Assembly: GCA_005791575.1 (NCBI GenBank)
Contig: SXWA01000060.1
Coordinates: forward strand, 1 to 34,195
From: Planctomycetaceae bacterium
Lineage (GTDB): Bacteria; Planctomycetota; Planctomycetia; Pirellulales; UBA1268
Direction: 5' to 3'
Length of the DNA: 34,195 nt
Under the pieces are notes generated by a model. That model saw only the letters and a list, made by a program, of their open reading frames with translations, was not told where the DNA came from and did not search any database. Below are positions 22,592 to 29,765 of this stretch, in pieces (within the stretch, counting starts at the first letter, position 1; every line of letters begins with the position of its first letter). Made by a program: the position numbers and the translations under genes.

Positions 22592-24097
22592 TCAGGCAGC
22601 CCGTCGGGGCGCTGGCTTTGCGGCCAGCGCGAACCAGCCGGCCACGAGGGCTGCGAGGCCGAGCTGGCGCTCGCCATCATCGCCGTCGGGATCATCCCTC
22701 CCGGGATCGAAGCCGCGGCCGAGCACCAGCACGCAATCCCGACGGTGGACACCCGCCAGGAGCCGATCGATGCGGGCGTAGGCCTCGAGAGCCTTGCGGG
22801 CCGGACGGGGCCCGAGGATGCCGTCGGGCACCACGAAGGCTTCGTCGCACCAGCGCGCGACCCGGCGGGCAAACCGGCGCCCACCGAGCGGGCGGGCGAA
22901 CTGCTCCTCGGCGAGCACCACCAGCCGCCCAGTCGTCAGCCGGCGGAGGCTGCCGAGGGTCGCCGCCAGGGCATGGCCGCTGCTCGGCTGGTCGATGAAG
23001 AAGTGGGCCGCCTGCCCGCGGTTGATCCGTTCCAGACGGCCGGCGACGCTGCCCACCGATTCGAGCCCACGGACGATCCGGTCCAGCGCCACACCGTGGT
23101 GGCGGCCGACCGCCGCGGCCAGCAGGGCATCGCGCACGAACGGCTGGACGGGGGTGGTGACCGAGACGGGGACGACGGCATCGACCGTCTGCAACAGGAA
23201 CGTCTGACCGGCCAGCTGGCGTTCCACCGGGGTCGCCCAGAGCTGCGCGTTCCGCGGCGTCCCGTGCAGGCCGACCGTCACCGCCCCCACGCCACCCCGC
23301 CGTCGCCAGCGGGCCACGAGCCGTCGGGCCCCCGCATCGTCGCGGCAGGCGATCAGCATCCCTCCCGGGGCGACGCAGTCGAGGATTCGCCCCTGGATCG
23401 CCTCGTAGGCGCGTGTGGTGCCGTGCCGCTGGCGGTGCGCCAGCGCCACGTTCGTGACCACGACCGTGTCGCAGGCCACTCCGGCGAGGGCGTGCCGGGC
23501 GAGCATCTCGCTCGACACCTCGATGATGGCGTGGGTGCAGCCGGCAGCCTCGAGACGGCCGAGGCAGGCAGCCAGGTCGTTGGGGTCGGCGAGACGTGCC
23601 GGGACGGGCCCGGGGGCGTCGGGCTCGAGGCAACCGAGATCGGAGAGCACGCCCACGCGCACCCCATCCTCGGCAAGGATCGCGGCGGTGAGCCAGACCG
23701 TCGTCGTCTTGCCGCTGGTGCCGGCGACCGCGATCACCTCCATGCCGGCCGCCGGATCACCGGCCAGCGCGTGGCAGAGCCGGGCCATGGCCCAGTCGGC
23801 ATCGGGAACGACGCACACCGGAAGGCCGTAGGAGGGCACCATGCGCTCCGCCACGACCCCGACGACTCCGCGGGCCACCGCCTCGCGCAGCCCCTCGTCG
23901 CCGTCGCCGAGGGCGGTCGTGCGCATGACGTAGACATCGCCAGGACCGCACTGCCAGGCATCGTCGTGGCAGCCCCGCGCCGGTATGTCGGCGGCGCCGA
24001 TGAAACGGCACCGGGGGAGCACGTCCCCGAGTCGGACCAGCCGCCGCGGCTGGTCAGCGGATTCACCCAGCGGACGTGATCCGTGATTGCCCACCAT
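22592..24097 (-). CDS. MurE-like Mur ligase paralogue lacking key catalytic residues
   Basis: A 501-residue Mur ligase family protein with MurE-like layout: an N-terminal UDP-binding-like domain (about 1-115), a central ATPase domain with P-loop 'VAGTSGKTTTVWL' (K130), and a C-terminal Rossmann-like domain. Several MurE hallmarks differ. The SSHAL motif reads SSEML (195-199). The TNLxxDHLDxHGT block reads TNVALAHRQRHGT. The lysine normally carbamylated in Y-x-x-A-K reads Gln (Q235 in 'YEAIQGRIL'). VDYAHTPDAL reads IDQPSSGHAL, and the DNPR meso-DAP motif is absent. The start at 24097 is fixed by GGAGG five bases upstream (24103-24107); ATGs at 24121 and 24109 lack one. It heads a minus-strand group with murB and ftsQ. 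The reaction is unknown; it may be a pseudoenzyme or use a different substrate. Confidence 0.8.
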   Translation of the reverse strand: MVGNHGSRPLGESADQPRRLVRLGDVLPRCRFIGAADIPARGCHDDAWQCGPGDVYVMRTTALGDGDEGLREAVARGVVGVVAERMVPSYGLPVCVVPDADWAMARLCHALAGDPAAGMEVIAVAGTSGKTTTVWLTAAILAEDGVRVGVLSDLGCLEPDAPGPVPARLADPNDLAACLGRLEAAGCTHAIIEVSSEMLARHALAGVACDTVVVTNVALAHRQRHGTTRAYEAIQGRILDCVAPGGMLIACRDDAGARRLVARWRRRGGVGAVTVGLHGTPRNAQLWATPVERQLAGQTFLLQTVDAVVPVSVTTPVQPFVRDALLAAAVGRHHGVALDRIVRGLESVGSVAGRLERINRGQAAHFFIDQPSSGHALAATLGSLRRLTTGRLVVLAEEQFARPLGGRRFARRVARWCDEAFVVPDGILGPRPARKALEAYARIDRLLAGVHRRDCVLVLGRGFDPGRDDPDGDDGERQLGLAALVAGWFALAAKPAPRRAA

Positions 24098-24457
24098 GTC
24101 GGCCTCCATGCCGCAAACCACGCCCCACGGGGCCGGGCCGGGCGACGTGCCCGATCCGAGCCGAACCCGTGCGGTGCAAACCTCCCCGAGCGACGTTCCC
24201 GTGCTGGCCGGGCGACTCCCGGCAACGACGGCCCGCCGTGCCGCAACCCTCCATGGTCGTGCGACGCGCCGAGGGACGAAATTGTCCGGCGGCGGCGTGG
24301 TGGGTCAATGCCGGCTCACGGCGCCGTCTCACAGCATCGACTGCCGGGCAACGAGACGTCGCCGCAGCCCTCCTGTCTTGCCCGGCCGTTCGCCGCCGGA
24401 GTAGCCTCCGCGACGATGCCTCGGGCCGCGGTCCCCTTCCATTCGCCAGGAACCGCC
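24098..24457. other. Divergent intergenic region without a supported gene
   Basis: This 360-base gap separates the minus-strand MurE-like gene from the plus-strand receiver-like gene. Several frames stay open through it, but their translations are low-complexity Arg/Pro/Ala and show no family or start signal. It holds the Shine-Dalgarno of the ligase at the left and a candidate promoter at 24378-24407 at the right. Confidence 0.6.
24378..24407 (+). promoter_or_regulatory. Putative sigma-70 promoter of the receiver-like gene
   Basis: TTGCCC (24378-24383) and TAGCCT (24402-24407) are separated by 18 bases. The -10 ends 50 bases before the ATG at 24458. The -10 sits in a small palindrome, CGGAG-TAGC-CTCCG. 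Confidence 0.35.
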
Positions 24458-25309
24458 ATGCCCCACCGCCCCGCGACGCCCGTCACCGACCCCCGCCCCG
24501 TCCTCTGGATCGGACCGGTGGTGGGGACGGAGCTCACCCTGGCGGCCGACTGGCTGACGACGCTCGTGCCGTTGGTGATGGCCGACGGCATCGCCACGCT
24601 CGACCGGGTGGCGACACGACCGTGGCTGGTGGTACTCGCCTGCCATCGTCCGGCGCTGTGGTCGATCGGCGAACTCAACCGCGTGGCCACCGCCCTGCCC
24701 CTGGTGCCGCTGGTGGCCGTCACCACCAGCCTCGCCGAGGGAAGCCGTCGCAACGGGGACGGCCTCCCGGGGGTCGAGGAGATTCCCTGGCTGGAACTTC
24801 CGGGGCGGATGTGGGGATGGTGTCAGGAACCGCGGCCGGTCAGCATCGCCCTGCCCGCGACCAGCCGCCGCGACGAACGGTGGCTGGCCCAGGTGGCCGC
24901 CACCCCGGTCGGCGCCCGGCGGCCGGTCACGGTCGCGGCTGGTCCCGCCGCCCGTGAACCGCTCTGCGACCTCATCGCCGCCGCCGGATGGATACCGCAA
25001 CCACTGTCCTTCTCGCGTCCCGCGCCCGGGTGCCGCGGCCCGGTGGTCTGGGATGCCGGCGGCCTCGGCGCCGATGGCCGGGAGTGGCTCCGGCTCCTCA
25101 CCGCCGACGGACGACGTGATGTCCTCGTGATGGAGTCGTTTCCGCGAGGCGACGCCGTCGGGGCGACGCTCGCGGCCGGTGCTGCCGCCGTCCTGCCCCG
25201 CGTGGTGGGCGCGGAAGTCCTGGCAGGCACGCTCGGCTGGATGATGGCGCGGGGAGGCGCTCGCCCACCGTCGGTGTCTGCCCTTGGTGGCAGCGGAGGG
25301 GGTCGCTAG
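24458..25309 (+). CDS. Hypothetical protein with two degenerate receiver-like halves
   Basis: I do not recognise a named family for this 283-residue protein. Each half has the strand-helix rhythm of a CheY-like receiver. Half 1 (about 10-120) contains 'PVLWIGPVVGTELTLAADWLTTLVPLVMADG', 'PWLVVLACHRPALWSIGELNRVATALPLVPLVAVTT'. Half 2 (about 155-275) contains 'PVTVAAGPAAREPLCDLIAAAGW', 'GPVVWDAGGLGADGREWLRLL', 'DVLVMESFPRGDAVGATLAAGAAAVLPRVVGAEVLAGTLGWMM', where 'AAGAAAVLPR' recalls the end of a receiver. The phospho-acceptor acidic pocket is not conserved and no output domain is present. This is pattern reading, not a confirmed homology. The start at 24458 has AGGA a few bases upstream. The stop codon overlaps the -10 box proposed for the next gene. 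Confidence 0.6.
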   Translation: MPHRPATPVTDPRPVLWIGPVVGTELTLAADWLTTLVPLVMADGIATLDRVATRPWLVVLACHRPALWSIGELNRVATALPLVPLVAVTTSLAEGSRRNGDGLPGVEEIPWLELPGRMWGWCQEPRPVSIALPATSRRDERWLAQVAATPVGARRPVTVAAGPAAREPLCDLIAAAGWIPQPLSFSRPAPGCRGPVVWDAGGLGADGREWLRLLTADGRRDVLVMESFPRGDAVGATLAAGAAAVLPRVVGAEVLAGTLGWMMARGGARPPSVSALGGSGGGR

Positions 25310-25312
25310 CAT
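25284..25312 (+). promoter_or_regulatory. Putative sigma-70 promoter of the gluzincin lipoprotein gene
   Basis: TTGGTG (25284-25289) and TAGCAT (25307-25312) have a 17-base spacer. The -10 overlaps the TAG stop of the preceding gene and ends 31 bases before the ATG at 25344. Confidence 0.35.
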
Positions 25313-25343
25313 CCGGCCCCACGCCCTCCAGCGGCAGTCGCTC

Positions 25344-26354
25344 ATGCCCCGCCCCTCCCAAGCCCTTCATGCTGCCCACCGGGCGCCGCCACGGCCACCC
25401 CGCGGGCGGCACCCGCGACGGCCACTGGGGCGCACCACGCTGGCCATCGCCAAGGGCAGGTTCGCGGCCACTGTGCTGCTGGCGGGGCTCCTCGCGGGCT
25501 GCGCCCATCTGGGTACACCTCCGGGATGGGATGCGGTGGTGCTGGAGACGGCCAGCCTCGCCGATCCACTGGCATGGCGGGGGGGCGACGGTTTGCCCGA
25601 CCGCAACGTCGTGCTCGCGGGCCAACTGGTCGTCCATGCCGACTTCCCACTCGCCGGGCAGCACCGCCTGATCCGCGACCTGGAGACGCTCCGGACCGAC
25701 GTCAGCCAGACATTGTCGCTGCCTGTGTCGGACGAGCCGGTGCACCTCTACCTGTTCGGCGAGCCGCGGCGCTACGACGAATTCGCCGCCCGGCGGTTCC
25801 CCAACTTTCCGGTCCGCCGCGCCTTCTTCGTGGAGACCGACACCACGCTCTCCGTGTTCGCACCGTGGCAGGACCGGATCGCCGAGGATCTCCGCCACGA
25901 GACCACCCACGGCTATGTCCATGCGGTCGTCCCCACGATTCCGTTGTGGCTCGACGAGGGGATCGCGGAATACTTCGAGCTGCCGCGCGGCGATCAGGGG
26001 GTCCACCGCGAGCATGTCGCCCACCTCACCGGCAGGCTCCTCGAGGGCACGTGGCAGATCGATCTTGCCCGGCTGGAGACACTCACCTCGCCGGGGGAGA
26101 TGTCGCAGGACCACTACGCCGAGGCCTGGTGCTGGGTGCACTGGATGCTCCACTCGACACCCGAGCGGCGCCGGCTGCTCCAGGACTACCTCACCGACCT
26201 GCGCCGCGACGGTGCCACGGCCCCCCTGGCGGCGCGGTTGACGCACGTCGAGGGCTCACCGCTGGTGTGCGCGGCGGCCGTCCGCCGCCATCTGGAAACA
26301 CTCGCCGGCGATCAGCGCGTGGCGGGCGGAGCGCCGGCCGCGGCATCCCCCTGA
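25344..26354 (+). CDS. Lipoprotein with gluzincin (HExxH...E) metallopeptidase signature
   Basis: A 336-residue protein. A basic N-region of about 40 residues and a hydrophobic stretch end in the lipobox L-A-G-C ('LLAGLLAGC', C53), so it is probably a lipoprotein. The zinc site is explicit: H185-E-T-T-H189 ('LRHETTHGYVH') with E205 downstream in 'PLWLDEGIAEYFE'. This is the pattern of gluzincins of the peptidase MA-like / DUF1570-type group frequent in planctomycetes. 'YAEAWCWVHWMLHS' is a typical later helix. The substrate is unknown. The start at 25344 lacks a strong Shine-Dalgarno, and the long N-region means a later start could be used. It converges on the GNAT gene with 34 bases between the stops. 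Confidence 0.82.
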   Translation: MPRPSQALHAAHRAPPRPPRGRHPRRPLGRTTLAIAKGRFAATVLLAGLLAGCAHLGTPPGWDAVVLETASLADPLAWRGGDGLPDRNVVLAGQLVVHADFPLAGQHRLIRDLETLRTDVSQTLSLPVSDEPVHLYLFGEPRRYDEFAARRFPNFPVRRAFFVETDTTLSVFAPWQDRIAEDLRHETTHGYVHAVVPTIPLWLDEGIAEYFELPRGDQGVHREHVAHLTGRLLEGTWQIDLARLETLTSPGEMSQDHYAEAWCWVHWMLHSTPERRRLLQDYLTDLRRDGATAPLAARLTHVEGSPLVCAAAVRRHLETLAGDQRVAGGAPAAASP

Positions 26355-26388
26355 TCGGCCCGGCAGCCCGGTCCGCCCTGGCAGCAGG

Positions 26389-27333
26389 TCACTTCTCGTA
26401 GAGCGTGCCGAAGGCGACGGGGGCGAAACCGAGCTTGGCGAACAGGCCGCAGGCCGCGGGGTGGGCATCGCCGGCCTGGGCCTCGACTGTCTGCCCACCC
26501 TCCTCCGCGAGATCGAACAGCGCCTCTCCGAGCACGTGGTGACCGAGCCCGCGCCGCCGGAGCGGCTCGGGAACCTCGACGTCGAGCAGGCCCCAGCGCG
26601 ACGCCGGCGGGCACCCCGCCAGCCCATACATGTCCCAGAACGTGGCGGTCGCCATCACCGCCCCGTCGGCGCCGACCAGTTCGTAGCGGCGCAGCGGAAG
26701 CCCGGTGGTGGTGGCGGCCTCCCACCAGTGGCGGTGGGGTGGCTCATCGATCGGGCGCAGCAACGACGACCGCCGGAGGGCGAGTTGCGTGCGGCTGACC
26801 GCCGGGCGGAATCCCGCCAACCGGCGGCTCACCACGGCGATCCGCTCCGCGGCCCGGTAGCCACCGCGGGTGAACACCGCCGCGAGGGCCGGGCTGGAAT
26901 CGAGCACCCCGGGGAGATCGGCGCCACCGTAGAGCCCGAGATAGAAGCCCCTGGTCGCCCCACTGCCGCCCCCCTGGAGCCGCCGGGCACCATGCCGCCG
27001 CAGGTAGGCCTCGCCGTGGCCGAGCAGCTCGTCACCGATGCGGCGCCCGAGCCGGTGAGGCACGACCGCGATCACGGGGATGATCCCGACGCTGTGGTCG
27101 AGACCGCGGCCGTCCGCCGTCGGACCGAACCCCGCATGCGCGAACCCCACGGGCCGCTCGCCGTCGAAGGCGATCACGATCCCCTCGCGATCGAAGTAGG
27201 GCTTGGCGAGCACCGCCCCCTCGAGCAGGTCGGCCGTCATCGGCTGAACCGCCGCCGGCCCCAATTCCGCCGACCGCCAGATGTCGGCCAGACGCGGGGG
27301 ATCGTCGTTGCGGAAGCAGCGGTACTCGATCAC
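26389..27333 (-). CDS. Tandem GNAT-family acetyltransferase
   Basis: A 314-residue protein with two GNAT-like halves. The N-terminal half ('IEYRCFRNDDPPRLADIWRSAE', 'GIVIAFDGERPVGFAHAGFG', 'GIIPVIAVVPHRLGRRIGDELLGHGEAYLRRHGARRLQGG') has the acetyl-CoA loop region 'PHRLGRRIGDELL'. The C-terminal half ('RYELVGADGAVMATATFWDM', 'LLDVEVPEPLRRRGLGHHVLGEALFDLA', 'AACGLFAKLGFAPVAFGTLY') has the better loop, R-R-R-G-L-G. The acceptor is unknown. The start is a GTG at 27333 whose GTGA overlaps the stop of the Rieske gene, so translation is coupled. The frame is open far upstream, but that part overlaps the Rieske and acyltransferase genes. Confidence 0.85.
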   Translation of the reverse strand: MIEYRCFRNDDPPRLADIWRSAELGPAAVQPMTADLLEGAVLAKPYFDREGIVIAFDGERPVGFAHAGFGPTADGRGLDHSVGIIPVIAVVPHRLGRRIGDELLGHGEAYLRRHGARRLQGGGSGATRGFYLGLYGGADLPGVLDSSPALAAVFTRGGYRAAERIAVVSRRLAGFRPAVSRTQLALRRSSLLRPIDEPPHRHWWEAATTTGLPLRRYELVGADGAVMATATFWDMYGLAGCPPASRWGLLDVEVPEPLRRRGLGHHVLGEALFDLAEEGGQTVEAQAGDAHPAACGLFAKLGFAPVAFGTLYEK

Positions 27334-27662
27334 GCCGCGTGGTCCCCATGCGGGGGCATGAGCCGCACAAGCACCCTCCCCTCCTCCTCGCGCACCTCGT
27401 GCACCGTCTGGCGCACGGTCGCCGACAGCCGGTGACGCCCGCTGGCGACGTCGAACTGCCAGCCGTGCCACGGGCAGGTGACGATGCCGCCGCAGAGACT
27501 TCCCTGCCCGAGTGGCCCGCCCTGATGGGGGCACAGACCATCGATCGCGTGCCACCGACCATCCACGTTGGCCAGGGCCACGATCCGGTCGTCGACCACC
27601 CGTTCGAGCACCGTGCCGGGAGGGCATTCGCCCGAGGCTGCGATGTCGATCCAGTCGCCCAT
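27330..27662 (-). CDS. Rieske-type [2Fe-2S] ferredoxin-like protein
   Basis: A 110-residue soluble Rieske protein. The cluster ligands are C44 and H46 ('LCPHQGGPLGQG') and C63 and H66 ('VTCPWHGWQFD'), the C-x-H...C-x2-H pattern. It resembles ferredoxin components of oxygenase systems (NirD/BphA3-like). No oxygenase or reductase gene is adjacent, so the electron partner is unknown. It starts 31 bases after the LpxL-like gene and its stop overlaps the tandem GNAT start by 4 bases. There is no signal peptide or membrane anchor. Confidence 0.92.
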   Translation of the reverse strand: MGDWIDIAASGECPPGTVLERVVDDRIVALANVDGRWHAIDGLCPHQGGPLGQGSLCGGIVTCPWHGWQFDVASGRHRLSATVRQTVHEVREEEGRVLVRLMPPHGDHAA

Positions 27663-27693
27663 GCCGTCGACCGTCCCGGGGAGGGAGCCGCGG

Positions 27694-28677
27694 TCACGCA
27701 GCCGACCGCGGGAAGGCGGCGGCCGGCGGCTCCAACGCTGTCACTGTAGCCTGCGGACGCTGGCCCCGCCATCGCCGGTGCACCCACCAGTACTGCCCGG
27801 GGGCACGCCGGATCGACGACTCGAGCAGGCTGGTGTACCACTGCGACAGCGCGTGCAGTCCGGCCACCTCGGCGGTCGCTCTGCGGGGATCGGCCGTACC
27901 CTCCAAGCGGAGGTCGTAGTCGAACAACCCCCGCCGCCTGGTCGCCGAGCAGACGAGCACGGGCGCCTCGGCGGAGAGGGCGAACAGTCCGATCGCCTTG
28001 TGGACGCTCGCCGGCCGACCGAAGAACTCGACCCAGCATCCCTTCGGTCCGGCGGCCTGGTCACCCAGCAGGCCGATCGCCCCATTTTCCGCGAGCGCCA
28101 GGGCGACGTCGGGGGCGCTCCCCTTTTTGGGGAGAATCACCTGCCCACGCGATTCCCTGAACCGGGTGACGAACCGATCGAGGAGCGGATTGTCGAGTTC
28201 GCGGGCCACGGAAAAGATGCGGAACCCGAAGACACCGAACAGATAGGCCGCCAATTCGAAGTTGCCGAAGTGGCCCCCGAGGATCACTTTGGGCCGTTCA
28301 GACCACAGCAGCCGGACCATCCCCTCCATGCCGTGGATCCGCAGGTGGCGCCGCCAGGTGGTCTTCTGGATCACGCGCGGCGCGTGGGCGATCTCGACCA
28401 CCATCAGGAGGAGGTGCTCCCACATCTCGCGGGTCGCCTGCCGCCGCTGCCCCGCCGACCAGTCCGGGAACGCCATCTGCAGGTTCTCGTCCACCACCTG
28501 GCGGCGGATCGGCACGCTGTCGGCGAGGATCCGGGCGAGGCGCCGGGCGGCAGACTGGCAGAGATCCCGGGGCAGCGCCTGGATCACGCAGATCACCACG
28601 CGGACCGCCGCGTAGACGACCCGGTCGAGGCACCGGGTGACGAACCTGCGGGGTGGGGCTGGGGTGGCCGACGGCAC
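27694..28677 (-). CDS. LpxL/HtrB-family lysophospholipid or lipid A acyltransferase
   Basis: A 327-residue protein. An N-terminal hydrophobic segment ('VVYAAVRVVICVIQALP', about 20-36) anchors it to the membrane. The catalytic HX4E motif is at 136-141 ('GGHFGNFELAAYL'). Other family blocks are 'VDENLQMAFPDWSAGQRRQATREMWEHLLLMVVEI', 'PLLDRFVTRFRESRGQVILPKKG' and 'LLGDQAAGPKGCWVEFFGRPASVHKAIGLFAL'. These enzymes add secondary acyl chains to lipid A from acyl-ACP, which implies an LPS-type outer membrane. The exact acyl chain and acceptor cannot be told, and an ornithine-lipid-like acceptor is possible. It is the first gene of a minus-strand unit with the Rieske and GNAT genes. Confidence 0.88.
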   Translation of the reverse strand: MPSATPAPPRRFVTRCLDRVVYAAVRVVICVIQALPRDLCQSAARRLARILADSVPIRRQVVDENLQMAFPDWSAGQRRQATREMWEHLLLMVVEIAHAPRVIQKTTWRRHLRIHGMEGMVRLLWSERPKVILGGHFGNFELAAYLFGVFGFRIFSVARELDNPLLDRFVTRFRESRGQVILPKKGSAPDVALALAENGAIGLLGDQAAGPKGCWVEFFGRPASVHKAIGLFALSAEAPVLVCSATRRRGLFDYDLRLEGTADPRRATAEVAGLHALSQWYTSLLESSIRRAPGQYWWVHRRWRGQRPQATVTALEPPAAAFPRSAA

Positions 28678-28732
28678 ACGCAGACTCCGGGACGGGGAAA
28701 CGGCTCGGCACCGTCATGGCGCGGACGTCATC

Positions 28733-28747
28733 ATCAGCTTGGCTGAT
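28733..28747. repeat. Short palindromic hairpin in the gap upstream of the LpxL-like gene
   Basis: ATCAGC-TTG-GCTGAT is a perfect 6-bp inverted repeat with a 3-base loop. It lies 56 bases upstream of the acyltransferase start, in a 263-base gap (28678-28940) where I see no gene. It could be an operator or a structure in the leader RNA. Confidence 0.5.
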
Positions 28748-28891
28748 CAGCCTGCCTGGTCGGATCCTGGCTTCCCACAACCGTGCGGCGGTGTCGATGT
28801 CAGTAGATTCTCGTCCATCGGGCCACCGGCGGACCAGATCGGTTCGACCGCCGCAGAGCCGCGGCACGACGGGGCAAACTGCGGTGACCGC

Positions 28892-28941
28892 GCAGCCCGT
28901 GTGGCCGGAGGCGGTTGGCAGCCTGTGGCCACACGGGCTGC
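28892..28941. terminator. Perfect 15-bp inverted repeat at the end of the CPBP protease gene
   Basis: GCAGCCCGTGTGGCC (28892-28906) is exactly complementary to GGCCACACGGGCTGC (28927-28941), with a 20-base loop. Its right arm touches the TAG stop of the CPBP gene. A stem this long and GC-rich at the end of a three-gene operon is probably a transcription-stopping or mRNA 3'-stabilising hairpin. No clear T-tract follows on either strand. Confidence 0.65.
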
Positions 28942-29765
28942 TACGGTGTCACCATCCCCGAAAGCACCAGGGCGATGCTCACGGCGTTGAAGAGGGCATG
29001 GAGGAGGATGCCGGGAAGCAGCGTCCCGGTCCGCAGCGTGAGCCACCCGAGGACGATCCCGAGGATCGTCAGCGGCACCGGCGCGAGCCCCTGGCCGGCG
29101 TGGGCGATGCCGAACGCCAACGCCTGGAGGGCGACCGCGGTCAGCCCCTCGCTCCCCGGGAAGCGGCGCAGCAGCCAGCCCTGAAGGACCCGGCGGAAGA
29201 GAAACTCCTCCACCACGGGCGCGACCACCACGGCCGACAGGACCACGAGCACCACGGCCGGCGGATCACGGTGGCGGGCGAGGGACTCGATGATCGGATG
29301 CCGGTAGGGCTCGACCCGATCGAGGACCGTGGCGAGGGCGAGCAACGGCCAGAGGACCAGCGCCAGCCCGAGGAGCGCGAGGCGGAGGTCCTCGCGCCAG
29401 GAGCCGATCGTCAGCCCCAGTTCGCGCCATCCGGCCCCGCGCACGGCGAGGTGCCACGCCCCCAGGCCGGCCGAGACCATCATCCCGACGACGCTGGCGA
29501 GGAGCCGCCAGGTCAGCGGAGCGTCTTCGGGCAGCAGGGTCGCCCCGAGGATCTGGACGACCATCACCGTGCCGACGATCGCCGCCACGTCGGCTCCCCC
29601 CCAGACGACGGCGGGCGTCTCGCGCGGGGGAACAACCGGCAGCCCGCGTCGGAGGCGTCCGGCAAGGGCCCACGTCACCGCGAGACTCGCCAGCGCCGCG
29701 ACGACCACGAGGGTCTCCATCACCGGGAAGGCCGCTGCGGGCAGAGTGTCGTCGAGCGGGTTCAT
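28941..29765 (-). CDS. CPBP-family intramembrane metalloprotease
   Basis: A 274-residue polytopic membrane protein with about seven or eight hydrophobic segments (for example 'METLVVVAALASLAVTWAL', 'AIVGTVMVVQILGATLL', 'ALLGLALVLWPLLALATVL', 'AVVLVVLSAVVVAPVV'). The three CPBP (Rce1-like) motifs are intact: E186-E187-x3-R191 ('EEFLFR'), F218-x3-H222 ('FGIAH') and H256-x3-N260 ('HALFN'). Members cleave CAAX proteins in eukaryotes; bacterial substrates are mostly unknown. The start at 29765 overlaps the pgsA stop by 4 bases (ATGA). It is the last gene of rimO-pgsA-CPBP and ends at a perfect 15-bp hairpin. Confidence 0.93.
   Translation of the reverse strand: MNPLDDTLPAAAFPVMETLVVVAALASLAVTWALAGRLRRGLPVVPPRETPAVVWGGADVAAIVGTVMVVQILGATLLPEDAPLTWRLLASVVGMMVSAGLGAWHLAVRGAGWRELGLTIGSWREDLRLALLGLALVLWPLLALATVLDRVEPYRHPIIESLARHRDPPAVVLVVLSAVVVAPVVEEFLFRRVLQGWLLRRFPGSEGLTAVALQALAFGIAHAGQGLAPVPLTILGIVLGWLTLRTGTLLPGILLHALFNAVSIALVLSGMVTP

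Noticed and set aside
28820-28870. GGTTCGAC string resembling a tRNA T-loop
   Set aside because: The flanking bases cannot form a T-stem, and no acceptor, D or anticodon stem could be drawn around it.
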